64,000 nt of DNA from Blumeriella jaapii (Eukaryota > Ascomycota > Leotiomycetes > Helotiales > Drepanopezizaceae): NCBI GenBank assembly GCA_009599575.1, contig VWND01000009.1, forward strand, positions 992,001 through 1,056,000. Reading direction: 5' to 3'. Positions 1-11,585 of the stretch are shown one piece after another. The notes below the pieces were generated by a model, which was not told the origin of the DNA, ran no database searches, and saw nothing but the letters and a program-made list of their open reading frames with translations. Every line of letters starts with the position of its first letter. Within the stretch, counting starts at the first letter, position 1. A program made the translations under genes and the position numbers.

Positions 1-81
1 CACCATCGCCACCACCATCACCATCGCCACCTCCACCCTCTGCAGATACCAAAACTAGACTCAACCAACCCAATTGGAGCC
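1..81. promoter_or_regulatory. 5' flank of the first gene, CACCAT-rich
   Basis: The first 40 bases are a CACCAT/CACCGC-like triplet tract, followed by a short leader before the ATG at 82. It is probably 5' UTR or promoter. No TATA-like element can be assigned because the window starts here. Confidence 0.4.
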
Positions 82-425
82 ATGAGATTCGCTATTTCCT
101 CGATCCTGCTCGCGACCGCTACACTCGTATTTGCAGTCACCAGAGACGTCCTTGTAACTTACCCCGAGTTAACCCCGGCCGAGATCATCGCAGACTATAA
201 GCAAACCATCATCAATGGCGGTGGCACGATTGAAGCCGATTACCCAGCATTCAGGTCAGTCTCGGGCTCTCGCGCCTTCAAGCATCACGCTGATTCTTCT
301 CTAGGATTTTCAACGCGAAGGGGCCTGCGGAGGTCTTCGACATCATCTTGACGTCGCATGCGAATTTCACGCCTACAGTCGAGGACAACACGGTGGTCAA
401 CACCTTACCGGTCCCCCCGAAATGA
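82..425 (+). CDS. Small secreted peptidase inhibitor I9-like protein
   Basis: Two exons, 82-254 and 305-425, with a 50-nt intron (gtcagt..ctag), give a 97-residue protein. The first ~19 residues form a hydrophobic signal peptide (MRFAISSILLATATLVFA). The rest has the compact fold pattern of subtilisin-propeptide/I9 proteins such as yeast proteinase B inhibitor: DVLVTYPELTP near the start, GGGTIEADYPAF in the middle, and FNAKGPAEVFDIILTSHANF then VEDNTVV near the end. In this family the domain binds subtilisin-like proteases as an inhibitor or folding chaperone. The signal peptide suggests a secretory target, unlike cytosolic Pbi2; that is inference. Splicing is supported because it restores the conserved second half in frame. 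Confidence 0.75.
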
Positions 426-1250
426 GCTGTGCGTTCGGGGAGCGACATTTGTGCTACCGCGTTGCGTGACGTTGGCATGCGGGTCGGGTGTAGAGCGTAC
501 CTGTTGTTATGGGACGCAACCAATGTAGAGGCGCACCGGTTGGGAACTTTGGCGCTGGCTGGCTGGGTTCGGAGCGTCATGGAAGATACGCAACTACTGC
601 CTTTCTTGTTACGAGCTGCTGTTTTCGGGCCAAAAGATGCAGCTTTCGCACTGGCAGATTCCGTCTTGCATGGCGATATCTGTACGCGTCGTACATCTGT
701 GCCAGATTCATCTTAGCTACCTATCTATGTGGAGAAGGATTCGTCCAGATGCCACTTGTCGAACAACCAGAACTGCCCTGCGTGATGTCCTCGTACCGTC
801 TGAATCTTCCTCGGGATCCCGAAGCTGCGAGCGGTGCCTCGGCTTGTCCGGGGGTGCCATCGCAATGTGCAAGCGTCTTCATCGCATCTTGAGATTCTGC
901 ATTCCAAATCCTTTCTTTACCTGCATGTTCGCAGGGCACGACCGAACCATCTATGTGTGCTTGTTGACGACAACTGATACAAAGGGGTTACGTGACATAG
1001 ATCGGAGCCAAGCCAAGTACAGTACCCAAGTGACAGCCGGTCCCGTCGCGACGTCGCGTTCGGTCCGGGAGCTGCTCGAGCAAGAGAACCGACATCGATT
1101 GAAGCCAAAACTCACAAACGCCGGCAGAGCAAGATGTCAGGCACCTCTCGAACCACAGCAAACAGCCCAATTTCTGCACCGCACACCACTCTTGCCTCCG
1201 CCTGAAGATACCACCGACTCAAGTGACGGGGCGCCCTCGCGATTCCAAAA
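426..1250. other. Intergenic spacer, no gene seen
   Basis: Short open frames occur on both strands, but none shows a recognisable domain, a plausible intron set or codon bias. It holds the 3' UTR of the inhibitor gene and the promoter of the HOOK gene. Confidence 0.5.
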
Positions 1251-4012
1251 ATGCCGTACAGTCGGGCAACAGAGCAGGCCTTGCTGGAATGGGTTCGCGC
1301 TCTCTCCGTCCATCATGGTCTGGATAGCTGCTGATTGGAATGTCTAGGCCAACACCTTTCCGCTCGACACGCGCGTTGCTTCTGTGCCGGACTTGACAGA
1401 TGGAACTGTCTTTGCTAAAATGCTCGGTATGTGCCCCCTGGACTTGTCTTTGGGCTGTCTCGGAGCTAATTTTCTATGCCTAGGTGATATCGATCCCTCC
1501 TACGCCGTACAGAATCTCGAGAAGAATGCTACGACGCCGAAATGGCTGGGCCAGAAGAAGAGCTTGGAAGCAATCTACCGCTCACTGCTTCGTTACATCA
1601 ACAACACGTGTGAAGCCATGGAGGCTTTCATAACGGCGAACCCGGTAGACTTGAATGCCATCGCAGAGCACGAGGACGCAGAGGAAACTGTCAAGGTATG
1701 AAATGCCGCGTGAAGTAAAGGCCTGGTTGACTTAGGTGGTCAGTTCCTCACGATGTTTCTGATGGCTGCCATACGAGGCACGAATACCGAGAAGTATGTC
1801 TCCATCATTACAACAGCTCTCGGCGCACCTACACAAACCGCCATTGCCGACATCATCAAGCAGGTAGGTGCACCACGTTGTAGGGATGCCGTGGACACTA
1901 ACCCTTTTCCCAGGTAGATGCAGTTGAAGATACCCCGTCTAGCGTGACCGCTCCTCCGGCACAGGTTGGTGACCCTGGTCTCGCTCTCGAAGGAAAGTAT
2001 GCCACTGTGGTCCACGAACATGACATCTTGAAGAAGAAGCATGCGGATTTCATATCTCGATTTGAACGTCTGCAGCAAAGCCACGACGAGTTGCTGGAGC
2101 ACAGCACTAAGCAGGATAACAAGTTAAGAGGCTACGAGAATTCAGATGAGGGGGACCAGAGCGATTATATCAAAAGTCTCAATATCCGAATCCAGGAGCA
2201 AGAAGATCTTATTGCGAGTCAGGAGAATCAGGTTGAGTCGGACCGGATAGCGAGGGAGAAGCTGTCAAAGGAGCTTTCAAATCTCCGGCCCGCAGCCCAG
2301 CGGCTTGTTGAACTTGAGGATGAGGTGAAGGAACTCAAAACCGCGAATATTGCGCTGTCCAGGAAAGCCAATACCGTTGAACATTACCAGAAAAAGGTAG
2401 AGCAACTGTCTGTCGTCGAAAAGGAGAACGCAAATTTGCGTGATCGACTAGACACCTTGCAAGGAAATCAGAAGGATTTCGACAGGGTCTATGACGAGAA
2501 CACCAAGATCAAAGCGACGTTGAAGGAATATCAGCAAAGGTTTCATTCTTACGAGTTGACGTACGTCGAGCTGTCGACCCAGAAGAAGCACATTGAGGAA
2601 CAGCTACGATTGCGAGACGATCAAGTTCAGGCCTTGACCGCGAGGCAGCAGCACGACGAGAAGTTTATTGATCAGTTGCAAGAGCAGATCAAGACTAACT
2701 CCACAGGCCCCATCTCACCAGACTCCCCGACATCGAAGCTGGGTGGGTTAAGCTTAGAAGAGGAGCTTGAACGGAGTGAAGATCCAACACCGAATCTCAT
2801 GCTCGAGGTATCACGATTGAGGGCCGAGAATCAGCTGCTGAAGAGCAACACGACTAGCACGAGCAATGACGCTCTTCAAATAGACCTCGAGGAAGCCGAG
2901 AGGATCAAGAGGAGACTCCAGGAGAACCTCCGGGACCTTACCGAGAAACACACACTCGGACAAGAACAACTAAGTGCGATGATAAGCGAATCCGCAAGCG
3001 AAAAGTGAGTGGAGCGCGATCTGAGACAATGGCATTCGGAGTTTTGCTAACAATTTCTGACAGAGAAGCGGCTGTTATGCATACTCGCAAATTATACCTC
3101 GAAGCCAACCAGGAGCTCATTGCAGCCAATGCCAAAATTGCCGAGTTACAAGCTGAGCTATCGAGCCGTGATCGCGATCTTGTTTCTACCAAGACAGACT
3201 GTATGTTATCCTGCGCGTATATCTTCTCGGAATCTATTCTAACCCTCCGGTCAGTGGCTGCTGTAGGAAAAGGAGAGATTGAAGCCATCAACAATCTCAA
3301 AGCCGCTCATGAACTTATTACCTCTTCATTCGAGAACGATTTGCTCATGCTTCAGAACAAGCACAAGACTCTATCAACTGACTTTGATGAACAAAAAAGC
3401 CAGCTCATTGATGCCCTCTTGTCCAAAGACAAGCTTGGGAAAGAGTTGGTCGCAGCGAAAGACGGGTCCGGAAGTGCTGAGAGTGGCCAATACCAAGCAA
3501 TTGTCGAATCCGAAGCGAAGCACAAAGAGGTCAGTAGTCTTGCATCTTGCGGGATTTGACATTCAATTCCAACCGGACTGACGCTTTCACAGCAAATTCA
3601 AAAACAGGATGCTCTTATCCAAGACCTCCAGAGGATGCTCAAAACGGCGGAGGAGAACAGTCCAGAAGCCAAAAAGGTGAAGTCCCGAAGCCCCTTAGCT
3701 ATCTCACATCTCACGTGTTCGAGACGCACAAATTCGGGTTGTCAACAGCCTTTGGCTCTGGCCGACAGCTCACTCCTGAATTATCTTGTCCGAATGACTT
3801 TTTTTGAACAACCACACTGACAATATGTGAAGGCGGCAAATGACTCGATGATCAAAAATCTTGCACGAGAGAACAATCTCATCGCCACAGCGTGGTACGA
3901 TCTCACAAGCCGGCTCCAGAGCAACCATGTTGTGCTGCAGCGGAGACAAGATGCGCCAAAGAGTTGGCTGAACAAGCAGCGGCAAATGGTGAATGCCACG
4001 TCAAGACGCTAG
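1251..4012 (+). CDS. hookA: HOOK-family dynein/early-endosome adaptor
   Basis: Nine exons: 1251-1292, 1348-1426, 1484-1695, 1744-1863, 1914-3004, 3064-3200, 3255-3529, 3593-3676, 3833-4012; 739 residues. The N-terminal ~170 residues form the HOOK/calponin-like domain: ALLEW joined to ANTFPL, then LTDGTVFAKML, DIDPSY, and the YINNTCEAMEAF helix. Residues ~190-700 are almost continuous coiled coil, rich in E, K, Q and L heptads. HOOK proteins link early endosomes to cytoplasmic dynein for long-range transport in hyphae. The start was chosen because it gives the expected short N-terminus before the HOOK helix. The first intron uses an uncommon GTTCGC donor, and its removal restores the conserved W-x-NTFPL junction. 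The exon 6/7 acceptor at 3254 was preferred over a later AG that would create a stop. The coiled-coil end is less certain than the N-terminus. Confidence 0.85.
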
Positions 4013-5362
4013 GGTCGACGAAGGCTAGCACGGGTCAATTGAGCAAGGCTGGACGGACATGTTATAAACTGCGCTTGATTCGGGGAGAGACTGTCGCGGA
4101 ATGGTGGATCTTGCATCGAGGATCTTTGGTAAGCCGGCCGTATGGGTGAAGGAAGAGCGCCCCGTCGGGCATGGATAGATGAACAGGCTTGGTAGGATTC
4201 TTTTGTGTGTTTACTTGCGTATACCCTTTTAGACTACACCTCATGTACCATCTGCTTTGGTTCGGCAAGATCATACACACTTCTACTGCGCGCCGTCGTT
4301 CCTCCCGTCGCCCCAGCTCTTCCAATCTAATTTGTGTGATACCAAGTCAGTTCTTGGTTTACTGACGGACATTATCTCTTCATTCACGCTCCACCAGATC
4401 TCGATCCCCCTCCCCCCCAATTCACCTGATCTCCTCGTTCGCGTGCCCGGAACTTAGGGCACGTCCAATCAGCGCTCCACAGCGGAGACGCAATCCGCAT
4501 CCCCCCCAGCGCGCGATGAGCTCGGCACCATCGAGACGGCGACTCGTCGGCCACCAAGTCCGACGATCCGTAGACGTGCAACAAAACGCGTCCTGGATCA
4601 GCCGCGCAGACCCTTTCCCCGGAATCGAGCTTCCGTGATTGGTGGCGCGGGCTTTTGCGGTGGGAAGCCGAAGAGCGAGCGAGGCAGCGTTGGGTGCTGT
4701 ACAGTAGGAGGGCGGGAGGAGGGTCCGGGTCCGGGGACGAGGAGGACGACGACGAGGAGGAGATGGAGGTGGAGGTGGAGATGGATGTTGGGTGCGCAAG
4801 TCGTGCGGCTGTGTGGACGTGACTACCTACGTACGAGTCAAGACGCGGTGCACCTCTTCTTAAGATCCCCAGCAATAGGTAGGAACCAAAAGGAAGAATC
4901 TATGTCGCGACGGGCAGGACGCGACTGTTGGCCGGTCACGCAAACGTGCCTTCTTGTTTATTCTCTTTGGCGCATCTGGCTGGTACCGTGTGTTTACTTG
5001 CCGCTGCCTGCCTCCCACACACTCGCTTATCTGGGTCTACTGTACAGTACGCTCGGCTTGTCGGTGCTGCGTTCGAGATGGCCGGCTTCCGACTCCGACG
5101 AGCATCTCGAGTTGCCATACGGCCAGGCTCGGGCAATGCGGATGGCGGGCTAGTCACGGTCTCTGTTGGGCACGGCTACGGCTCATGTACTGCAGCATGT
5201 ACAGTACTGTGAAGCGTGAGGAGACACCTCGTCTGCCATTCTCTCAAGGCTAAGCGAAAGGTGCACGCGCAAACGCGAGCTTCTTCGACCCTTCGACAAA
5301 GTAATGTTACATAAGGTAGGTAGGTATCTGCTTTTCCGACAGCACCGGACGCCTGCTCCTCA
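4013..5362. other. Intergenic spacer with purine-rich microsatellite
   Basis: No credible gene. A GAG/GAC/GGT-rich tract at about 4736-4786 drives low-complexity frames on both strands (Ser/Pro/Arg-rich). A short TAGGTAGGTAG word lies near 5315. Part of the stretch is 3' UTR of the HOOK gene. Confidence 0.5.
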
Positions 5363-6456
5363 TCACACGCCCCGGCCCCACTTCTCGTACTTGTATGCCC
5401 CGTACGGCATCTTGAAGTAGTCGTTATCTCCCGCTTGGTCGAGAAGCGCGAGTCGGTTCTCGATCATGCCGGTTTTGATCTGGGACCATGATTAGATGGA
5501 TCGCAGGTGGGATGGGTGCACAATCGAAACGGGCCACAACCGAGGCCGAAGATGCAAGCCATCATCTCTTCTCGGATCCATCGAGCACTGGCTGATCTCT
5601 GGCCGGCGACCGTCTCCCCGGCCATGCTTCCCAGAGAGCCCGAGGGTCCCGACGATGATCAGAAAGGCCAGGAGAAGCGTCACGACGCCAGCAGGAAGGC
5701 ATCGACGATCCCTTCCTGCACACGGCGTGGGCTCCGCACGCGCAAACCAAGAACGCAGGGAGTGGAACGGGAATGCTTACCACGCCACGCAAATCGTCGA
5801 ATCGATCCATGACCAGCCTCGCGATGTCCTCGATCCTCCACCGCTCTCTGTTCTCCTCGCGCCGCGGGATCCGCCCGCTCCGGTCCAAGGGCGCGTGGGT
5901 GGCTAGGTAGGCGATGAAGCGGTCGTGGATCGATGTCCAGGCCGCCGGCAGCCCCGTGCAAGACGGTTGGTGAATGGAGACGATTTCGGGGCCTACCGGC
6001 CGGATGTACCTAAGGGACTAGGTGGGTCGCGTGGTGTTAGCAGTTCCGGATGGCAAAGGGAGCAGGCACTCAGTGTGCCGACGTGGCCTGGCTTGGTCCG
6101 GGGGCGGCGCGTGTTGGATTCCAGCTTACTGGGTGCTCATTCATACTCCTCCGGACTTTGGGTGCCTTGACTCTCGGGGGGGCGTCTTGCTCGCGAGCAG
6201 GCACCCCAAGCGATCCGGTTCTGTGATGGCTCTATCTAGAATCAGTAACCTGGTTCTCGCGAGCTGAATTTGGCGCACCTACTCGTCGGGGCTTTCTGCT
6301 CTCGCCGGACTGCCCTCGGTATGGGGTCAGACTTCGATCTTTGGCTTTCACGGGCTTGTCGACGCCGTCCAGAAGCTGCTGGTCAAAGACGGCCACCGGC
6401 ACGCCCTGAATTGTGCTCGTGGACAGCACATGATCAAGCTTCGGCGGAGAAGGCAT
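5363..6456 (-). CDS. Probable multi-exon gene of unknown function, exon 1/2 junction unresolved
   Basis: Reading leftward, a first exon from the ATG at 6456 encodes MPSPPKLDHVLSTSTIQ and continues to about 6290. A second block in another frame encodes a stretch with KTPPESQGTQSPEE. A GTATGA donor and an acceptor following a CTAAC branch join this in frame to YIRPVGPEIVSIHQPSC, IHDRFIAYLATHAP and RWRIEDIARLVMDRFDDLRG. A GTAAGC donor (~5779) then leads to an acceptor at ~5478 and a final exon with NRLALLDQAGDNDYF and ending YEKWGRGV, stop at 5363-5365. These later junctions have good signals and phase. I could not find an intron joining the first exon to the second in phase; another sequence indel or an upstream start is possible. 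I do not recognise the family. Confidence 0.4.
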
Positions 6457-7143
6457 ATGGGAACGATCGGTGGGGTGGTAGAAAGTCGATGATTGACGAG
6501 GAAACTTCTGCTGGGACGTGTCGCGAGGAAACGTCTCTCGTCAAGTGAGAGATATCGAGGAAAAAGGCAGCCGCGAGAAGGATCGACAACAGCAACCTCT
6601 CACATTCCCGAGACTCGTCCCATTGTTGCATCAGATGTCCACGTCCAGGAACCACGGAGTTACATGGTGGGTGAAGGTGTGGATCGTACTCGTGGACTCG
6701 TGCGACTGCCCACGGCCACTTGCATCACCTCCCTCGCCCATGGAATGGAACGGCCGACGACATGTCCGCGAGATCCTGGAAGGGCCAGTCGCCACGCTCT
6801 CCTCCACCATCACCACAGGGCCAAGGGAAGCAGCCACGGTTCGCCGGGAGCCTGGGAAGCCAAAGCCAGGGGCTGCACATTAAAGTTCTTCTGGATTTCG
6901 TGATACGCAGGAGGAAAAAGATCTAATGCTACATACACAGCACTCACCACCCCTTATATGGGCATGGACCCATGTGCCAAAGTGGTCGTACAGCTCGTGC
7001 GTTTCGCCTCCCGTTGTTTTGATTGAGTGATGCGAATGTATAGCCCCGACGTACCCCAAGAACCACCAGTAACTTTTATGGACCTGTGCAAATCCCATCT
7101 CGTCTCGTCACGTCGCCCTGCCCTCGTCCGTTGCCTAGGTACC
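6457..7143. other. Intergenic spacer, no gene seen
   Basis: This lies between the heads-out end of the unresolved minus-strand gene and the stop codon of adk1. A minus-strand frame over 6434-6655 has a hydrophobic patch but no supporting motifs. The left part is probably promoter of the gene at 5363-6456 and the right part the 3' UTR of adk1. Confidence 0.45.
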
Positions 7144-8148
<1,005 letters not shown>

Positions 8149-8729
8149 TGTTGCTGTCTAAAGAGTCGAAGGCTGGGCAAGATGCGTAGGGAGTCGAGAA
8201 GTCTTGTTTGGGGGGGGGGAGAGGAGAGACGGAGGAGTGGAGAGCGTTGCGACAGCTTCTCGACGTTCGACACTAGCTCGGCTGCTCCAAAAACTGATGG
8301 GGCCGGCGCCGAGAGAGCTGGGAAGCTTTTTCCTCTGGGCCGAATGTCAGCCTCGGAGCTTGTGTGTCCTCCCCGACGAGTTTGTCAACACGAGATGGAG
8401 AGCAGCAGGAGATACACCGCGGCACGATACGTACACATTTTCTGTGTGATGGAAGAGACCAAAAGCCTTCCAGCACAGCAGCGTCTGGATGTGCAGGCCC
8501 CAAACCACGTGATGACCCAAGCGCGAACCCGGCCAGGTGCAGAGCAGAGCGCCGCGAGCTTGGAGACAGAGCCGCGTCTCGTGCCAGCCTGACGGATCAA
8601 AAGTTACAGTACAGTACATTACAACTCTTGCGACCGCACCCATTCGCACCACACCACAACACCACAACACCACAACACCACACCACCACACCACACTACA
8701 CCACACCACACAACTGCCACAGACCCACG
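8149..8729. promoter_or_regulatory. Divergent promoter between adk1 and rpn8, with CACCA repeat
   Basis: The adk1 and rpn8 start codons face away from each other across this 581-bp interval. A degenerate CACCACA/AACACCA tract at about 8648-8711 lies within 20 bases of the rpn8 ATG and is probably in its 5' UTR. A run of about 10 G sits at 8210-8219. Confidence 0.5.
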
Positions 8730-9913
8730 ATGCCCGCCACGACCGCAGAAACACTGTCGTTGGTGTCGAGGAATGTCTCGGTCGCGCCCCTCGTCCTCCT
8801 CTCCGTGGCCGATCATTTTGGGCGCGCTGGCAAGGGCTCGAAAAAGCGAGTGGTCGGCGTTCTGCTCGGCCAGAATGACGGGAAGAACGTGCGGGTGTCG
8901 AACAGCTTTGCTGGTACGCTCTGGCCTCGATGCCTCGCCGGGGGATGCGGATGCGGATGCTCCATGCTAACGCGATGCCTACAGTGCCCTTCGAGGAAGA
9001 CGACAAGGACCCGTCCGTGTGGTTTCTGGACCACAACTACGTGGAGTCCATGACAGACATGTTCAAGAAGATCAACGCGAGGGAGAAGCTGGTGGGATGG
9101 TACCACTCGGGGCCGAAGCTGCGGGCGTCCGATTTGGAGATCAACGAGCTGTTCAAGAGATACACACCGAACCCCTTGCTGGTGATTATCGATGTGCAGC
9201 CCAAGGAGGCGGGCGTGCCCACGGATGCCTATTTCGCGGTGGAGGAGATCAAGGACGTAAGGAAGCTGACCGGCTGTGTGGGGGCAATGACTGACCAACC
9301 CAGGACGGAACCACGACGTCCAAGACTTTCGTGCACACCCCCTCCATCATCGAGGCGGAGGAGGCAGAAGAGATTGGGGTCGAGCATCTACTGAGAGACA
9401 TCCGGGACGTGGCAGTGGGAACGCTGTCAACCAGAATCACCAACCAACTGCAATCTCTGCAAGGTCTGCACCTACGGTTACGAGACATTGGCCAATACCT
9501 TCAGAAAGTCCTCGACGGCACCCTCCCCGTGAACCACGCCATCCTGGGCAACCTCCAAGATGTTTTCAACCTCCTCCCCAATCTGTCCACGCCCAAACCG
9601 TCCTCGCAAGCTCCCAACGGTCTTGATGCCCCAGCCAAGAACAACGGAGTTGGCACACGCTATGAGCACCAAGACCAACGATCAGCTCATGGCCATCTAC
9701 CTGAGCAGTTTGATCCGCGCCATCACGGCATTCCACGACCTGATTGAGAACAAGATCCAAAACCGTCAGCAGCAAGAGGACAACGAGGCCAAGAAGGAAG
9801 AGGGCAAGGATGAGAAAGACAAGAAGTCAAATGGTGTGAACGGGGTCAGCGGCGAGACGAGTGATGGCAAGGACGCGGAAAAGGAAAAAGAGGACAAGGA
9901 TAAAAAGAAGTAA
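8730..9913 (+). CDS. rpn8: 26S proteasome regulatory subunit Rpn8 (frame break in linker)
   Basis: Exons 8730-8913, 8985-9256 and 9304-9913, about 355 residues. Rpn8 is a lid subunit carrying a catalytically inactive MPN domain that pairs with Rpn11. The MPN domain fills residues ~10-150, with the signature [20 protein letters not shown], and lacks a full metal-binding JAMM set. The C-terminal helices include [16 protein letters not shown] and [16 protein letters not shown], ending in a Lys/Glu/Asp-rich tail. Between [14 protein letters not shown] and [13 protein letters not shown] the frame must shift by one base (an extra base around 9600-9665). No convincing intron explains it; GT donors there are weak and out of phase or very short. 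The variable linker makes the precise point uncertain. Confidence 0.9.
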
Positions 9914-10285
9914 CGGTGCGATGGATGGTGGCGGACGGCGGTGACGGCTCGCCCGGGTGGTGATGGGGGTAATGGGAAGCGCTGCCAGGCATATCTCGGG
10001 TCATGGAAGATGTGCCAATGTATCATAGACGCATAGCTTGCGATTTGACCGCAGCCACGCGAGCTTGATTATACCAATGGTCGCTGCTCATGTTTCTGCT
10101 TCTACACACCACGCGATGTCTGTGCTACGCTTCTCCGCGCCAACTGGCCTCTGCACAACAGCAGCCAGACCGGTTGGTAACAGGATAGAAATACACGATC
10201 GGGGTCGTCTCGAAACCCCGAATCTCAAGGCCAACCTCTCTAGGCTCCATGCCAGGAATCGAAGGCTGTTGTTCCCCAGATCAGT
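9914..10285. other. Convergent 3' spacer between rpn8 and the SWIM gene
   Basis: Short convergent intergenic region containing both 3' ends. No gene or repeat is evident. Confidence 0.5.
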
Positions 10286-11242
10286 TCACGCCTCGCAGCC
10301 CAGGCCAGCCATCTCCGCCCTCCCAACAACTCGCTCTTTCACGTAGCCCGTCAGCACATCCCACCTCTCGCCCAACACGCAGGCAAGCAAGTGCTTGCAG
10401 CACGGCACCTGTCCCCCATCTCTCCCATCTCTGCTCCACCCCCCAAACTCCCACCCCGCGTCCCCGTCGTCCTCCCCCCCCGCGGCGTCCTCACTCACCC
10501 CCTCGTCGGCTCGATCCCCCTCCCAAACCTCTCGCAGCGGATAACGAGGAGAAGAAGAAGAAGAAGAAGAAGCCGGGAAGCAAGAGAAGGCAAAAGCGGC
10601 ACAGCTGCAATTCCACGCCGCGAGACGAACGGTGTACACCATTCCCCCGAGGGAACCAGTGCCAGTGCCAGCGCCAGCGTCGCGGAACCGCGATCTCGGC
10701 GGTTGCGAAGAGCGCACCTGATACAGAACAGTCCCATTCCCATTCCCCCTCCCACTCCCCTCCCCTTTCTCGCCGCTGCCCTCTTCGACTCCCGCTCCCC
10801 TTGCACTCTCGTCCTCTGCGTGAGCGGGAGCGAGAAGGGGAGGCGAAGACCGCAAGTGCACATTTGCCTGCGGCGGGAAGACGTCCCGCTCCTCCTCCTC
10901 TGCCTCCTCCTCCCCCTCTTCTCCCTGGCTCGGGACTCCAGGACCAGGAACGGAAATAAGAGCCCTAGTCCGAGCCGGGGGAGCCTCTTCTTCTCTGACC
11001 CGCAAGACGAGGCCGCGATCGAGGAGGTCGAGAGCTTGGAGCAGCATGGGCGGCGGGAAGAGCACGTGCATCGTCGAGAGGAGGGCGCGTTGAGAGGGGG
11101 GGAGGAGCTTGAGCGGGTTGCGGACGGCCTCGTCTGGCGCCTTGACGGGGGGTGGGTGTTGGCGAGGAGGAGGGGAGCTTGTGAGCGTGTGGAGGAGGGA
11201 CGTCAGGAGGACGCGGGGCGTGGGGAGTGTGCTTGTTGACAT
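10286..11242 (-). CDS. SWIM-type zinc finger protein (SWS1/Shu2-like)
   Basis: A single exon of 318 residues. The only recognisable domain is a SWIM zinc finger near the C-terminus: the CxC pair in the context AAWNCSC (about residues 212-214) and the distal CKH in VPCCKHLLACVLGERW (about 282-284). In fungi, single-domain SWIM proteins of this type are SWS1/Shu2 homologues, which act with Rad51 paralogues in homologous recombination; assigning that role here is inference. The spacing between the two halves of the finger is about 67 residues of Ser/Gly/Asp-rich sequence, much longer than in canonical SWIM domains. A Glu-rich stretch occurs mid-protein. It lies downstream of hem13 on the same strand, 343 bp away. 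Confidence 0.75.
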   Translation of the reverse strand: MSTSTLPTPRVLLTSLLHTLTSSPPPRQHPPPVKAPDEAVRNPLKLLPPSQRALLSTMHVLFPPPMLLQALDLLDRGLVLRVREEEAPPARTRALISVPGPGVPSQGEEGEEEAEEEERDVFPPQANVHLRSSPPLLAPAHAEDESARGAGVEEGSGEKGEGSGRGNGNGTVLYQVRSSQPPRSRFRDAGAGTGTGSLGGMVYTVRLAAWNCSCAAFAFSCFPASSSSSSSPRYPLREVWEGDRADEGVSEDAAGGEDDGDAGWEFGGWSRDGRDGGQVPCCKHLLACVLGERWDVLTGYVKERVVGRAEMAGLGCEA

Positions 11243-11585
11243 TTGGATCGTGGGAATGGGTTGCTCGTGAATGGTGCTTGGACGGGAGGCATGGCTGCTG
11301 GTTGCTTGGGGACACTGCCTGCAACATGCAGAGAAGGGTGGTAGAGGGTGTTGGTGATCGGAAGATGGTTGTGGTAACGATGGAAAGCGAACGGCGCGTG
11401 AGAAGAGGAGAAGAGGTGAAAGCGCCTGCTCCTCGCTTAGCGACCTCCTTGGTACTTATAGTACATACAGGTGGAAAAGAAAGACTACAAAACAAGAAGC
11501 GAGACCTGGTGCCTGCCAAACCCATGCCTTGCTAGTTCGTACTGTGTTTCGAGCTCCAAAGCCTCTATGTCTACATCCCCTGTAT
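11243..11585. other. Spacer between hem13 and the SWIM gene
   Basis: This contains the 3' UTR of hem13 and the promoter of the SWIM-domain gene on the minus strand. No additional gene is seen. Confidence 0.45.

Noticed and set aside
4384..4875. 163-residue minus-strand frame in the HOOK 3' region
   Set aside because: Mostly Ser/Pro runs from a purine-rich microsatellite. No conserved pattern or plausible start.
8347..9036. 229-residue frames on both strands near rpn8
   Set aside because: They overlap the rpn8 first exons and the CACCA-rich promoter, with low-complexity composition and no domain.
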